Shown piece by piece: positions 15,376 to 23,562 of a stretch of 29,088 bases of DNA (position 1 is its first letter; each line of letters starts with the position of its first letter). The position numbers were made by a program, and so were the translations under genes. A model generated the notes under the pieces. The model was not told where the DNA came from. It searched no databases and saw only the letters and a list, made by a program, of their open reading frames with translations. This DNA is from Alkanophaga liquidiphilum (GTDB lineage Archaea > Halobacteriota > Syntropharchaeia > Alkanophagales > B39-G2). The DNA is taken from NCBI GenBank assembly GCA_029259535.1, contig JAPHEF010000025.1, positions 1 to 29,088 of the forward strand. Direction: 5' to 3'.

Positions 15376-15861
15376 ATGAAAGTCATAAGCGTCGTCGGGA
15401 AGAAGAACTCGGGGAAAACCGCACTCATAGAGCGTTTAGTTTCGGAGTTGCGGAGCTACGGGCGGGTAGCATGTATAAAGCATGCGCAAGAGCTTGACGT
15501 TCCGGGCAAGGACACGCACCGCATTTTTGACGCGGGAGCAAGCGTTGTCGTGGGCGTAGAAATAAAAAGAGATAAGATGTTGCGTGTTGAGCGGAAAAAG
15601 GGACTAAAGGAGCTGCTTAAGGAGTTCGAGGCGCAGGGCTTCGACTTCGTGCTCGTGGAGGGCTTTAAGAACAGTGATTTGCCGAAGATACTTGTGGGCG
15701 AGTTTGATGGAGATTTGAGGGGGGTGGTTGTGAGGGTGGATTCTGAGGATGTGGGGAGGGATGTGAAGGTGAAAGAGGTCCTGAGACTTTTTCTTAGCTC
15801 TGACATTTTTGAAATGAGTTTTGGGATGGAAGAGAAGAGGTGTGGAAGAGAAGAGGTGTGA
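15376..15861 (+). CDS. mobB: Molybdopterin-guanine dinucleotide biosynthesis protein MobB
   Basis: 161 residues, typical length. It is a P-loop GTPase that assists attachment of GMP to molybdopterin (or the tungsten equivalent), supplying cofactor for enzymes such as formate or formylmethanofuran dehydrogenase. Walker A is GKKNSGKTALIERL at residues 8-21. Further marks are ACIKHAQELDVPGKDTHR, FDAGASVVVGV and FDFVLVEGFKNSDLPKI. The stop lies two bases before the ATG of the aconitase-family gene, which uses GAGGTGTGA at the end of mobB as its ribosome binding site, so the two form an operon. Confidence 0.9.
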   Translation: MKVISVVGKKNSGKTALIERLVSELRSYGRVACIKHAQELDVPGKDTHRIFDAGASVVVGVEIKRDKMLRVERKKGLKELLKEFEAQGFDFVLVEGFKNSDLPKILVGEFDGDLRGVVVRVDSEDVGRDVKVKEVLRLFLSSDIFEMSFGMEEKRCGREEV

Positions 15862-15863
15862 AG

Positions 15864-17129
15864 ATGAGCAAGAGAGGTAAAACGTTGGTAGAAAAAATTT
15901 TGAGCGCCCGCCTCGGGAGGGACGTAGAGACTGGCGAGATTCTGACGCTCGACGTGGACTTGGTGTTTGCGCATGATGGAACGCTGCCACTGGCGATTCA
16001 ACAGATGGAACAGCTTTGCGTCCGTAAGGTTTTCGACGCTTCGAAGGTTGTGGCAATTTGCGACCATGCGACGCCGCCGCCCTCGGAGCGGGCTGCGAAC
16101 GTCCACGCCTTCATGCGGAGGTTCGCCGAGGAAAACGGCATAATGCTCTTTGAGAATGGCGACGGCATCTGCCATCAACTAATTCTTGAAAATTTTGCGG
16201 CGCCGCTCAAGATAATCGTGGGTGCGGACTCGCACTCCACGACACACGGTGCCCTTGGAGCATTCGCCACAGGTATGGGTTCCACGGATGTCGCCGCCAT
16301 CCTTGCGTTCGGGAAAACTTGGGTGAAAGTGCCTGAGAGCTTCAAAGTCATAGTGGAGGGCGAGCCTCCGCCACACGTCTCTTCAAAGGATATTTTCCTC
16401 AGTTTTATAGGGGAAATCGGCGAGGACGGCGCTGCCTACATGAGCGTTGAATTTTCAGGCGACGCCGTTGAGAGAATGAGCGTGGAGGCGAGGGCGACGC
16501 TTTCGAACATGGCGGTCGAAGTTGGAGCGAAATGCGGGCTTTGCGCCGCTGACGAGCGAGTTCGGGAGTTCTTAATGAGACACGGGCGGGAGCACGAGTT
16601 TCGTGAGCTTAAGCCTGATGCCGATGCGGGATATGCGGATGAGCTTGTAATCGAAGCTGAGAAGCTGGAGCCGCAAGTGGCGTGCCCGCACCGTGTCGAG
16701 AATGTGAAAAGCGTTTCTGAAGTCGAAGGGTTGGAGGTGAACGTCGTCTGCATCGGCTCTTGCACGAACGGGCGGCTTGAGGACTTACAGGCTGCCGCCC
16801 GAATTCTGAAGGGGCAGCGGGTAGCGAGCGGTGTGAGATTAATCGTATGCCCGGCGTCCCGCAGAGTGTTCCTCGAAGCATTGAAGGCGGGGTTCGTTGA
16901 GATTTTCTTGAAGGCGGGCGGCATGCTCGTGCCGCCGAGCTGCTCGTTTTGCATAGGACGGACGTTCGCCCTTTCAGACGGCGACGTCGCTCTTTCAACA
17001 CAAAACCGCAACTTCAAAGGTCGCATGGGCAACAACAATGCCGAAATCTACCTCTGCAGTCCTGAAACTGCGGCAGCGAGTGCCATTAGAGGAAAAGTAA
17101 CTGACCCAAGAGCCTTGGGTAGGACGTAA
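15864..17129 (+). CDS. Aconitase-family large subunit (LeuC/HacA-like)
   Basis: 421 residues. It matches the large subunit of 3-isopropylmalate dehydratase or archaeal homoaconitase: DLVFAHDGTLPLAIQQME, AICDHATPPPS, the substrate segment GADSHSTTHGALGAFATGMGS, and VVCIGSCTNGRLEDL with one cluster cysteine. The other two lie in PPSCSFCIG, where relatives have GCGPC. STQNRNFKGRMG closes the core. The [4Fe-4S] cluster should form, since both cysteines of C-x2-C are kept. The small subunit gene (leuD/hacB) is not adjacent. The reaction could be leucine, 2-oxosuberate (coenzyme B) or another hydroxyacid isomerisation. The start at 15864 is preferred over 15840, which lies inside mobB. Confidence 0.85.
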   Translation: MSKRGKTLVEKILSARLGRDVETGEILTLDVDLVFAHDGTLPLAIQQMEQLCVRKVFDASKVVAICDHATPPPSERAANVHAFMRRFAEENGIMLFENGDGICHQLILENFAAPLKIIVGADSHSTTHGALGAFATGMGSTDVAAILAFGKTWVKVPESFKVIVEGEPPPHVSSKDIFLSFIGEIGEDGAAYMSVEFSGDAVERMSVEARATLSNMAVEVGAKCGLCAADERVREFLMRHGREHEFRELKPDADAGYADELVIEAEKLEPQVACPHRVENVKSVSEVEGLEVNVVCIGSCTNGRLEDLQAAARILKGQRVASGVRLIVCPASRRVFLEALKAGFVEIFLKAGGMLVPPSCSFCIGRTFALSDGDVALSTQNRNFKGRMGNNNAEIYLCSPETAAASAIRGKVTDPRALGRT

Positions 17130-17258
17130 CTATGTTGTCAAATCCGAAACATCACCTCAACCGCTCGTAAGGCTCCAACGGCTCGAAACTCTTAACTTCC
17201 ACAAGCCGCTTCACATTATGCCACCTCGCTCACCACGAGCGGCTCACGGCTTTACGCT

Positions 17259-17615
17259 TTACGGCTCAGCGGCGCTCACACTCTCCAAAAACATCAGCGG
17301 GTATTCTCCATCGAATTTCAGCCTCGCTTGCACCTCAACGCCCCGATACTCGACGACGAGCCACACGTCGAGCATATCGCCGCAAAGCTCGCAGTAACCG
17401 AACCTCGTCGTCCGCTCTCTAACTTTTTCCCGATTTATTTCAACTTTAACGGCTTTCACGTAGGGTTGCAAGGAGACACTCCTCGTAATGGCGTTCTCAA
17501 CCACCTTTATAGTCTTAAGGCTCAGCGGCGTCCCAATGAACTGGTGATAGAGCGCCCCGAGCTTTATTCCCGCCTCAAAGACCGCAATATCCCTATCGGA
17601 GACGTCCCCCGACAT
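17259..17615 (-). CDS. mptD: Archaeal dihydroneopterin aldolase (MptD-like)
   Basis: 118 residues, the usual size. The segment DRDIAVFEAGIKLGALYHQF followed by IGTP is the signature I associate with the archaeal MptD family (formerly DUF381). It cleaves 7,8-dihydroneopterin to 6-hydroxymethyl-dihydropterin for methanopterin synthesis. The later ERTTRFGYCELCGDML segment, with paired cysteines, also fits. It begins 5 bases after the stop of the archaetidylserine synthase gene and probably shares its transcript. Recognition is from memory of the motif. Confidence 0.72.
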   Translation of the reverse strand: MSGDVSDRDIAVFEAGIKLGALYHQFIGTPLSLKTIKVVENAITRSVSLQPYVKAVKVEINREKVRERTTRFGYCELCGDMLDVWLVVEYRGVEVQARLKFDGEYPLMFLESVSAAEP

Positions 17616-17620
17616 TCACT

Positions 17621-18286
17621 TCACTTCCCCAAGAGAGGTAAGCACGCATAAATGCTTATTAATGCAAGAAGGACTGCGGACGGATAGGAAAGCGGTAATG
17701 AGAATGCATAAAACGCAAAAAGAATGAGGATAAGAGCGCCGCCGCACGCCTGCGGGACGCCATTAACTTTTGGATATTTCACCCTACTAACCATCAAGAC
17801 GCTCAGAACTGCCATCAAAAGCACGACGACGAAAAGGATGAAATCGTCAAAGCGCGGAACCGCCAGCAGCAACAAAGACAAAAACATGCCAGCGGCGGTT
17901 ATCGGCAAGCCTTCAAAACCCTCAATACTCAATCTCAGAGACGTGGCGTTGAACCGGGCGAGGCGAAGCATTCCGCACGTGACATAAGCGCCACAGAACA
18001 CGCACGTAAGCGTGTGCGGAAACGCCACGTAGACGATATAAGATGGCGCCACGCCGAAGGAAATTAGGTCTGCGAAGGAGTCAAGAAACAAACCGAGCTC
18101 GGAGCGCTCGAAGCCACGTGCGACGGCGCCGTCTATACCGTCGAAGAGCGCTGCGAGCAGGATTAAAAGTAAAGCTTCTTTCATGCCTATGACTGCCCAG
18201 AGTATCGCGGAAAATCCCAAAAGAGCGTTGAGCACACTAAAAAGGTCAGGCAACCTTATCTGGCTTAAAATGCTCGCTTCTTCCAT
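17621..18286 (-). CDS. pssA: CDP-archaeol serine O-archaetidyltransferase (PssA-like)
   Basis: 221 residues of an integral membrane CDP-alcohol phosphatidyltransferase. The catalytic motif D-G-x2-A-R-x8-G-x3-D-x3-D is seen across DGIDGAVARGFERSELG and LFLDSFAD. FEGLPITAAGMFLS is the typical PssA extension, and five to seven hydrophobic helices are evident. It transfers the lipid from CDP-archaeol to L-serine, giving the precursor of archaetidylethanolamine. The ATG is 28 bases after the HD-protein stop, and mptD follows directly, so the three are probably one operon. Confidence 0.88.
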   Translation of the reverse strand: MEEASILSQIRLPDLFSVLNALLGFSAILWAVIGMKEALLLILLAALFDGIDGAVARGFERSELGLFLDSFADLISFGVAPSYIVYVAFPHTLTCVFCGAYVTCGMLRLARFNATSLRLSIEGFEGLPITAAGMFLSLLLLAVPRFDDFILFVVVLLMAVLSVLMVSRVKYPKVNGVPQACGGALILILFAFYAFSLPLSYPSAVLLALISIYACLPLLGK

Positions 18287-18314
18287 TTAATTTTGCATTG
18301 TCGGTATTACTAAA

Positions 18315-19331
18315 TCACTCTTCCCCCTCGCCGTCTTCGTCCTTACTGCTTGCTCCGAGGTAGAGGAAAGTGCGGAGGCTTTTGCTGAAGTCGCTCCATA
18401 CGCCCTCGCCCTCCCGCTGTTCTCGCTGCTGCAAAGCTTCGCTCTGCGCACGCAAAAACTCATTAACCCTCGCATCAAGGAGGTCCGCATAGCACAAGGC
18501 GCTCGCCTCTGCGAACCTCGGCTCTATCGGCGAGCCCCACTTCCGATGGCAATGGTGGCTTGTGATTAAGTGCCGCAGCTTCAAACAAAGCTCCTCCGGC
18601 AGCCCCAAGCCCAAGCTTGAAAGCTCTTTGAGCTTCTCGTTCAGCATTTCGAGACTGAGAAGGACGTGCCCGACAAGTCCGCCCTCCACGCTCACGTCAA
18701 TAATGTTTTCAAACTCGTAGCCCCGAATCTTGCCGATGTCATGCAGGATGGCGCCCGTGAGCAGTAAGTCTCTGTCAAGCTCGCCGTAAAGTTCGGCGAG
18801 CAAGTCGCAGATTTTCATGACTGCATGTGTATGCTCGATAAGCCCGCCGATGTAGGGGTGGTGATACGTTTTGGCGGCGGGTGCCGTCTTGAACTTCGCA
18901 ACGAAGGCTTCGTCGTCGAGAAACGAAAGCACGAGCCGCCGCAAATGCTCGTCCTCGAAAGAAAGCGTCGTCGCTCGTATCTCGGAAAGCAAACCATCCA
19001 CGTCTTTCTCAGTTTTCGGCAATAAATCCCGCGGCGAAAGCTCGTCGCATTTGCTTATGTCGTAAGGCTCGAAGATTATTTGAAGCTCGTCTTGGAAAGA
19101 CTCAACAGTGCCTTTAATTTGTACGACGTCGCCGACGCTCACGAGTGCGGAAACCTCCTCAGCCCCCTCCCAGCACCTCGCAGTTATGCTTCCGGTACCG
19201 TCCATGAGCTTCAACTGCAGAAAAATGCCGGGCTTCGTCTTGAACTCCCGCAACTCCTTCCCTACAACTAAAAAGAAATCATCCACATCCTCGCCCTCTC
19301 TGAGGTCCTTGACGAATTTCTTTTTCATCAT
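18315..19331 (-). CDS. OB-fold + HD-domain protein (YhaM-like 3'-5' exoribonuclease)
   Basis: 338 residues. The N-terminal 100 residues are an OB-fold nucleic-acid binding domain (GIFLQLKLMDGTGSITARCW, SVGDVVQIKGTVESFQDEL). The middle is an HD phosphohydrolase domain with GGLIEHTHAV and the metal-binding HD in LTGAILHDIGKIRG, followed by later His residues (VGHVLL, LRHLITSHHCH). The order and length match YhaM/CBF1-type 3'-5' exoribonucleases. The tail is acidic and low in complexity (SSKDEDGEGEE). It is the first gene of a likely operon with pssA and mptD. RNA degradation is the family expectation; the substrate is not shown by the sequence. Confidence 0.85.
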   Translation of the reverse strand: MMKKKFVKDLREGEDVDDFFLVVGKELREFKTKPGIFLQLKLMDGTGSITARCWEGAEEVSALVSVGDVVQIKGTVESFQDELQIIFEPYDISKCDELSPRDLLPKTEKDVDGLLSEIRATTLSFEDEHLRRLVLSFLDDEAFVAKFKTAPAAKTYHHPYIGGLIEHTHAVMKICDLLAELYGELDRDLLLTGAILHDIGKIRGYEFENIIDVSVEGGLVGHVLLSLEMLNEKLKELSSLGLGLPEELCLKLRHLITSHHCHRKWGSPIEPRFAEASALCYADLLDARVNEFLRAQSEALQQREQREGEGVWSDFSKSLRTFLYLGASSKDEDGEGEE

Positions 19332-19373
19332 TAAACATTCGTCTCTGAAGTTTTAACCTTCCCGTCGATGCGA

Positions 19374-19600
19374 CTATCGAGCATGCCGAGGCGTGAGCAG
19401 CAAAACACGAGCGTCGAAGACGCCAAACCAAGTCCAAAGCCGTATATTCCCCTTTATCGTCTTGAGGACAAGATACGTGTCCACCTGCTCCACGCCCTCT
19501 ATTTTCTTTATTTCTCGATGACATTAGCGCATTCCTCGTTCCCGAAGATTTGAAGCTGGTGAGGAGGTCGTAATCGCCAAAGCAAGAAGGCGACGTTTGT
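19374..19600 (-). pseudogene. Broken C-terminal piece of an Lrp/AsnC-family regulator
   Basis: The minus strand encodes, in shifting frames, GDYDLLTSF (about 19578-19552), then FGNEECANVIEK, then EIKKIEGVEQVDTYLVLKTI followed by KGN (about 19520-19446). Together these make the effector-binding end of an Lrp/AsnC regulator. At least two frameshifts separate the pieces, and the helix-turn-helix half is missing. After KGN the frame runs on to a stop at 19374 with no family resemblance. It is not a functional gene unless the shifts are sequencing errors. Confidence 0.65.
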
Positions 19601-19871
19601 CGTCGGAAATTACGAGGAGCCCGTGAAAAAGCTCCTACCGTCGAGGCTCAGGTGGCTTCAGAAATGGATTATTGATGTCGGATACTGGATGTACTAAAGG
19701 GGACTCAATCTGTTTCTCGCCATATACTTCGGCAATTTCGAAGTGAAAACGAATAACGCCGCGAAATGTGTAGGTGACGGACATGGTCCAGCAGGCTTAT
19801 CAAATAAAATACCAAAATGTATTTTTGGATTCGAGGACGTGATGCCATTCCAGGCTCATCACGCTCGTTAA
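19570..19871 (+). other. Gene-poor stretch with a degenerate open frame
   Basis: In one frame from 19570 to 19871 there is a single internal TAA (19695-19697) in about 100 codons. The frame reads protein-like, for example TFVVGNYEEPVKKLLPSRLR and, after the stop, LNLFLAIYFGNFEVK. There is no ribosome binding site and no recognised family. It may be the relic of a transferred or inactivated gene, or chance. Otherwise the region between the HD protein and hypA holds only the Lrp relic. Confidence 0.3.
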
Positions 19872-19900
19872 GGTTTAACGACTGCCGCTACTAAGGAACA

Positions 19901-20278
19901 TCATGACGTTATTATTACGATTTCCTTGACTATGCAGCCTCGTCCCTTCACGATGCGCACGTCGAAGCCGTCGCATTCCGGACATTGGAGGATCGGTGGG
20001 CTGAAGTGGTAGGCGAAGTCGTCGGCGTAGCGCACGCCGCCCTCGTAGCCGCACCCCTCACATTTGATTTCAGCCTTGACGCTCTCGATGACGAGCTTCG
20101 AGCCTCTCAGCACGTCCGACTGCTCAGCCAACACCTCGAACGCAAACCTCAACTGCTCCTCGCAAAGGAAGGAGAGCTCGCCAACCTCCAAACGCACCTC
20201 TTTGACCCTTGCGTTCCGCCGCCGAGCTTCTTCTTCCACGACCCGTACGACCTCCGCCATCGTTGAAAACTCATGCAT
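19901..20278 (-). CDS. hypA: Hydrogenase nickel incorporation protein HypA
   Basis: 125 residues from the ATG at 20278. An in-frame ATG at 20311 exists, but MHEFS at 20278 is the canonical N-terminus, with His2 as nickel ligand. The core has KEVRLEVGELSFLCEEQLRFA, and the zinc site is C-x2-C (CEGCGY) with C-x2-C (CPECDG). HypA with HypB delivers nickel to [NiFe] hydrogenase precursors. No hydrogenase or other hyp gene is in the window. Because Cdh enzymes are also nickel proteins, a broader nickel-delivery role is conceivable, though unproven. A TATA-like ATTTAAGCG lies about 20 bases upstream on the minus strand. Confidence 0.92.
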   Translation of the reverse strand: MHEFSTMAEVVRVVEEEARRRNARVKEVRLEVGELSFLCEEQLRFAFEVLAEQSDVLRGSKLVIESVKAEIKCEGCGYEGGVRYADDFAYHFSPPILQCPECDGFDVRIVKGRGCIVKEIVIITS

Positions 20279-20341
20279 CAGATTTATTTTCTCATAACGC
20301 TTAAATGACATTGGTTACTACGAACCCACAGCCAAAAGCCA

Positions 20342-20413
20342 GCCTCCGTGGGGTAGTGGATATCCTTGCGGCCTCCGGAGCCGCGGACCCGGGTTCGAAT
20401 CCCGGCGGGGGCT
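20342..20413 (+). tRNA. tRNA-Arg (anticodon CCG)
   Basis: A 72-nt cloverleaf. The acceptor is GCCTCCG/CGGGGGC with one G-U pair, followed by T at position 73. The D-loop holds AGTGGATA. The anticodon arm is GCGGC-CTCCGGA-GCCGC with CCG at 34-36, and the T-arm is CCGGG-TTCGAAT-CCCGG. The D-stem is weak (one G-T and one T-T pair). There is no intron and no encoded CCA. It ends 30 bases before the ABCE1 start. Confidence 0.9.
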
Positions 20414-20443
20414 TCTTTTAATTTACCGGCGGCAGGTGTTGGA

Positions 20444-22240
20444 ATGAGAATCGCAGTTCTACGGCGTGAGAAGTGCCAGCCGAAAAAATGCTCGCAGGAG
20501 TGCCTGAAATACTGCCCGATGGTCAGGACTGGCAAAGAAACTATAGTGCTCGATGATGGCGGCAAGCCTGTAATTTCGGAAGAGCTTTGCGAGGGGTGTG
20601 GGATTTGCATTAAAAAATGCCCGTTCGGTGCGATTTCGATAGTCGGCTTGCCTGAGGAGCTGAAAGGCGGAGAGGTTCATCGTTACGGCAAGAACGGCTT
20701 CGTCCTCTACGGGCTGCCGATTCCAAAAGAGGGGCGAGTCATCGGGATAATCGGGCAGAACGGCATCGGAAAAAGCACCGCTGTCAAAATACTCTCAGGT
20801 GTGTTAAAGCCTAATCTCGGCAAGGAGAAGGCGAGCTGGGATGAGGTCGTAAAGAGCTTTGCAGGTTCAGAGCTGCAGGCTTACTTCGAAAGACTCAGAA
20901 GCGATGGCATCAAAGCTGCTTACAAGCCGCAGTATGTAGATTCCATCCCCAAGGTCTTTGATGGAGAGGTGCGCACGCTTTTAGAACTCACGGACGAGAT
21001 CGGCATGCTCGACGATGTTGTCAAAATGTTAGAGCTTGAGCACACGCTCGACAACAAAATAAAAAGCGTGAGCGGCGGTGAGCTCCAGAGAATAGCGGTC
21101 GCAGCCTGCATCCTTAGGGACGCTGACTTTTATTTTCTTGACGAGATCACGCCATATCTCGACATCTACCAGCGGGTGAACGTCTCAAAAGTCATCACGG
21201 AGTTCTTGGCGGAGCGTCGTAGGGCGGTCGTGGTCGTGGAGCACGACCTTGCGATTCTCGACATGTTAGCAGATGTTGTCCACATCGTCTACGGGAAGCC
21301 CGGCGCCTACGGCGTGTTCACGCAGCCGAAAAGCGTGCGGGTTGGCATCAATGAGTATCTGCGAGGCTACCTGCCGCAGGAAAATGTCAGGATTCGAGAC
21401 AAACCGATAGAGTTCGAGGTGCGTCCGCCGAGGGAGCATAGGGAGCGCCGCACGCTCCTAAAATTTGGAGCATTCACGAAGAGCTACGACGGTAAGTTCA
21501 GGCTCCACACGCACGGCGGCGAGCTCGAACACGGCGAGGTCGTCGGCATCGTCGGCAGGAACGCCATCGGGAAAAGCACGTTCATAAAAGTGCTGGCGGG
21601 CGTCCTCAAGCCCGACCCCGACCCTGACGGCGGCGAGACTCCTCTTGAAGAAAACATCAAGGTCTCCTACAAGCCGCAATACCTGCGTGGTGACCTCGAA
21701 ACCACCGTTCGGGAACTCCTCAACTCGATAAAGCCGCTGGATGCCGCCGAAACCTTTGAAATCGTTGAGCCTCTTGGCATCAACGAGCTTTTGGAACTTA
21801 AGGTTAGCGAGTTGAGTGGTGGCGAGCTTCAGAGCGTGGCAATTGCCGCCTGTCTGCTCCAAGACGCCGACATTTACATGCTCGACGAGCCTTCTGCGCA
21901 TCTGGACGTGGAGCAGCGGATTAGGGCGACGAAGGTGCTGCGGCGCTTCGCAGAGAAGCGGGAAACGGTGATGCTCGTCGTCGACCACGACATTTACATG
22001 ATTGACCTACTCAGCGACCGGCTCCTCGTGTTCGTCGGCGTCCCCGGCGCCGAAGGCGAAGCCCTTGGTCCCTTTGAGATGAGAGACGGCATGAACCGCT
22101 TCTTGAAGGATTTAGGAATAACTTTCCGCAGGGACGAAGCTTCAAAACGCCCAAGAGTGAACAAACTCGGCTCAAGACTCGACAAGGAGCAGAAGGGGCG
22201 GGGAGAATACTATTACGCACGCCTCGTCAACGCCCTGTAG
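20444..22240 (+). CDS. Ribosome recycling ATPase ABCE1 (RLI)
   Basis: 598 residues, full length. The N-terminal di-[4Fe-4S] domain has Cys11, 16, 20, 24 and Cys49, 52, 55, 59 (CLKYCPMVRTG, CEGCGICIKKCP). NBD1 has Walker A GQNGIGKST and signature SGGELQRIAVAACIL. NBD2 has Walker A GRNAIGKST, signature LSGGELQSVAIAACLL and Walker B MLDEPSAHLD. The NBD1 Walker B reads FLDEITPYLD, where most relatives have DEPSSYLD. It splits ribosomes after termination, with aRF1/Pelota. The ATG at 20444 is chosen because the earlier frame overlaps the tRNA. Conserved in all archaea. Confidence 0.95.
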   Translation: MRIAVLRREKCQPKKCSQECLKYCPMVRTGKETIVLDDGGKPVISEELCEGCGICIKKCPFGAISIVGLPEELKGGEVHRYGKNGFVLYGLPIPKEGRVIGIIGQNGIGKSTAVKILSGVLKPNLGKEKASWDEVVKSFAGSELQAYFERLRSDGIKAAYKPQYVDSIPKVFDGEVRTLLELTDEIGMLDDVVKMLELEHTLDNKIKSVSGGELQRIAVAACILRDADFYFLDEITPYLDIYQRVNVSKVITEFLAERRRAVVVVEHDLAILDMLADVVHIVYGKPGAYGVFTQPKSVRVGINEYLRGYLPQENVRIRDKPIEFEVRPPREHRERRTLLKFGAFTKSYDGKFRLHTHGGELEHGEVVGIVGRNAIGKSTFIKVLAGVLKPDPDPDGGETPLEENIKVSYKPQYLRGDLETTVRELLNSIKPLDAAETFEIVEPLGINELLELKVSELSGGELQSVAIAACLLQDADIYMLDEPSAHLDVEQRIRATKVLRRFAEKRETVMLVVDHDIYMIDLLSDRLLVFVGVPGAEGEALGPFEMRDGMNRFLKDLGITFRRDEASKRPRVNKLGSRLDKEQKGRGEYYYARLVNAL

Positions 22241-22320
22241 CGATGATGCCTCTCACTTGAAGTCGTTGTTGAGACGCTACGGGGAAAAGGCGCATCCAAG
22301 CTAAATCAAACAGAGAATAA

Positions 22321-22330
22321 ACTTTTAAAT
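22321..22330 (+). promoter_or_regulatory. TATA-like box for fae-hps
   Basis: ACTTTTAAAT predicts a start of transcription near 22350. That would leave the upstream ATG at 22348 outside or at the very edge of the transcript, which supports the ATG at 22378. The leader would contain GTGAGGGGG. Confidence 0.45.
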
Positions 22331-22377
22331 AAGCAAGGGATAAAAAGATGGACGCCCGTGGTGAGGGGGCGGAGGGC

Positions 22378-23562
22378 ATGCATGTGGGGGAAGCTTTAGT
22401 AGGGGAGGAGCCTGAGGTTGCGCACATAGATTTGGTCATAGGGAAGAAATACGGACCCGTAGGGGCAGCGTTTGCGAATGCGCTAAGCCAGTTGTCAGCG
22501 GGGCACACGCCGCTACTTGCGGTGATAAGACCGAACTTACCGGTAAAGCCTTCGACGCTCGTCGTGCCAAAGGTTACCATCCGTAACATGGAGGACGCTG
22601 CAAAAGTTTTCGGACCGGCGCAGAGTGCCGTCGCAAAGGCAGTGGCAGACGCCGTTGAGGAGGGCGTCATCCCCGAAGACCAAGCAGAAGAACTCGTGGT
22701 CATCGTTAGCGTCTTTATTCACCCAAAAGCAAAAGACTACAACAAAATATACAGATACAATTACGGAGCGACGAAACTCGCAATAAAAAGGGCGATGGAG
22801 GGGTTCCCGGACGTGAAGAAAGTTCTTTATGAAAAGGATAGAGCGAGGCACCCGCTCGTCGGGCTGAAGCAGACGAAGCTTTGGGACCCTCCGTATTTGC
22901 AAGTTGCTCTCGATATTCCGAACTGGAGCGGGATGCGGACGGTCGTAGAGCAACTGCCGAGAAGCGACCACCTCATCATCGAAGCTGGGACGCCGCTGAT
23001 AAAGAAGTATGGACTCGGAATCATTGGAAAAATAAAAGAAATACGCCCTGAGACGTTCGTCGTCGCCGACATAAAGGTTCTTGACACCGGGAACCTCGAG
23101 GCGAGGCTCGTCGCTGACGCCGGTGCGGACGCCGTCGTGATTTCGGCATTGGCGCCGCTCAAAACCATAAAAAAGGCGCTGGAGGAGGCGAGGAAAACTG
23201 GAATTTGCGCCGTGATAGACACTTTGAACGTTTCCGACCCTGTGGAGTTTGCAGAGACGCTGCAGGCGGGCGGCTTGGTCCCAGACGTGATAGAACTGCA
23301 TCGAGCCATAGACGTGGAGGCTAACGAAGCACACGCATGGGGGAACATACCTGCGATAAAGGAGAAGCTGGAAAAGACGCTCGTCGCTGTTGCGGGCGGT
23401 ATAAGGGAGGAGAATGCCGCTGACGCCCTAAAAGCGGGCGCTGACATCCTTGTCGTCGGCAGGGGAATAACAAACGCAAAGGACGTGGAGGGAGTGTGCC
23501 GGCGCTTCCTAAGGCTCATGAAGGAGGAAATAGACCAGTATCGAGTAATGACGGACTTTTAG
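22378..23562 (+). CDS. fae-hps: Bifunctional formaldehyde-activating enzyme / hexulose-6-phosphate synthase
   Basis: 394 residues. The N-terminal Fae domain (about 1-160) starts GEALVGEEPEVAHIDLVIG with the catalytic His16, then SAGHTPLLAVIRPNLPVKPS and KVFGPAQSAVAKAVADAVEE. The C-terminal Hps barrel begins LQVALDIPNWSGM and has IIEAGTPLIKKYG, FVVADIKVLDTGNLEARLV and ALKAGADILVVGRGI. Fae condenses formaldehyde with tetrahydromethanopterin; Hps releases formaldehyde from hexulose-6-phosphate when ribulose-5-phosphate is made. The fusion is typical of Euryarchaeota with methanopterin. The start at 22378 matches the family N-terminus; ten extra codons upstream are unlikely to be used. Its stop overlaps the end of the convergent winged-helix gene by four bases. 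Confidence 0.93.
   Translation: MHVGEALVGEEPEVAHIDLVIGKKYGPVGAAFANALSQLSAGHTPLLAVIRPNLPVKPSTLVVPKVTIRNMEDAAKVFGPAQSAVAKAVADAVEEGVIPEDQAEELVVIVSVFIHPKAKDYNKIYRYNYGATKLAIKRAMEGFPDVKKVLYEKDRARHPLVGLKQTKLWDPPYLQVALDIPNWSGMRTVVEQLPRSDHLIIEAGTPLIKKYGLGIIGKIKEIRPETFVVADIKVLDTGNLEARLVADAGADAVVISALAPLKTIKKALEEARKTGICAVIDTLNVSDPVEFAETLQAGGLVPDVIELHRAIDVEANEAHAWGNIPAIKEKLEKTLVAVAGGIREENAADALKAGADILVVGRGITNAKDVEGVCRRFLRLMKEEIDQYRVMTDF

Noticed and set aside
17130..17258. Short repeated words (GGCTCACGGCTTTACG, CTTTACGGCTCAG) after the aconitase-family gene
   Set aside because: Only two imperfect copies, consistent with chance in a GC-rich intergenic stretch; not a CRISPR or defined repeat.
22537..23334. 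Minus-strand open frame of 265 codons opposite fae-hps
   Set aside because: Low-quality composition and full overlap with an unmistakable enzyme on the other strand.
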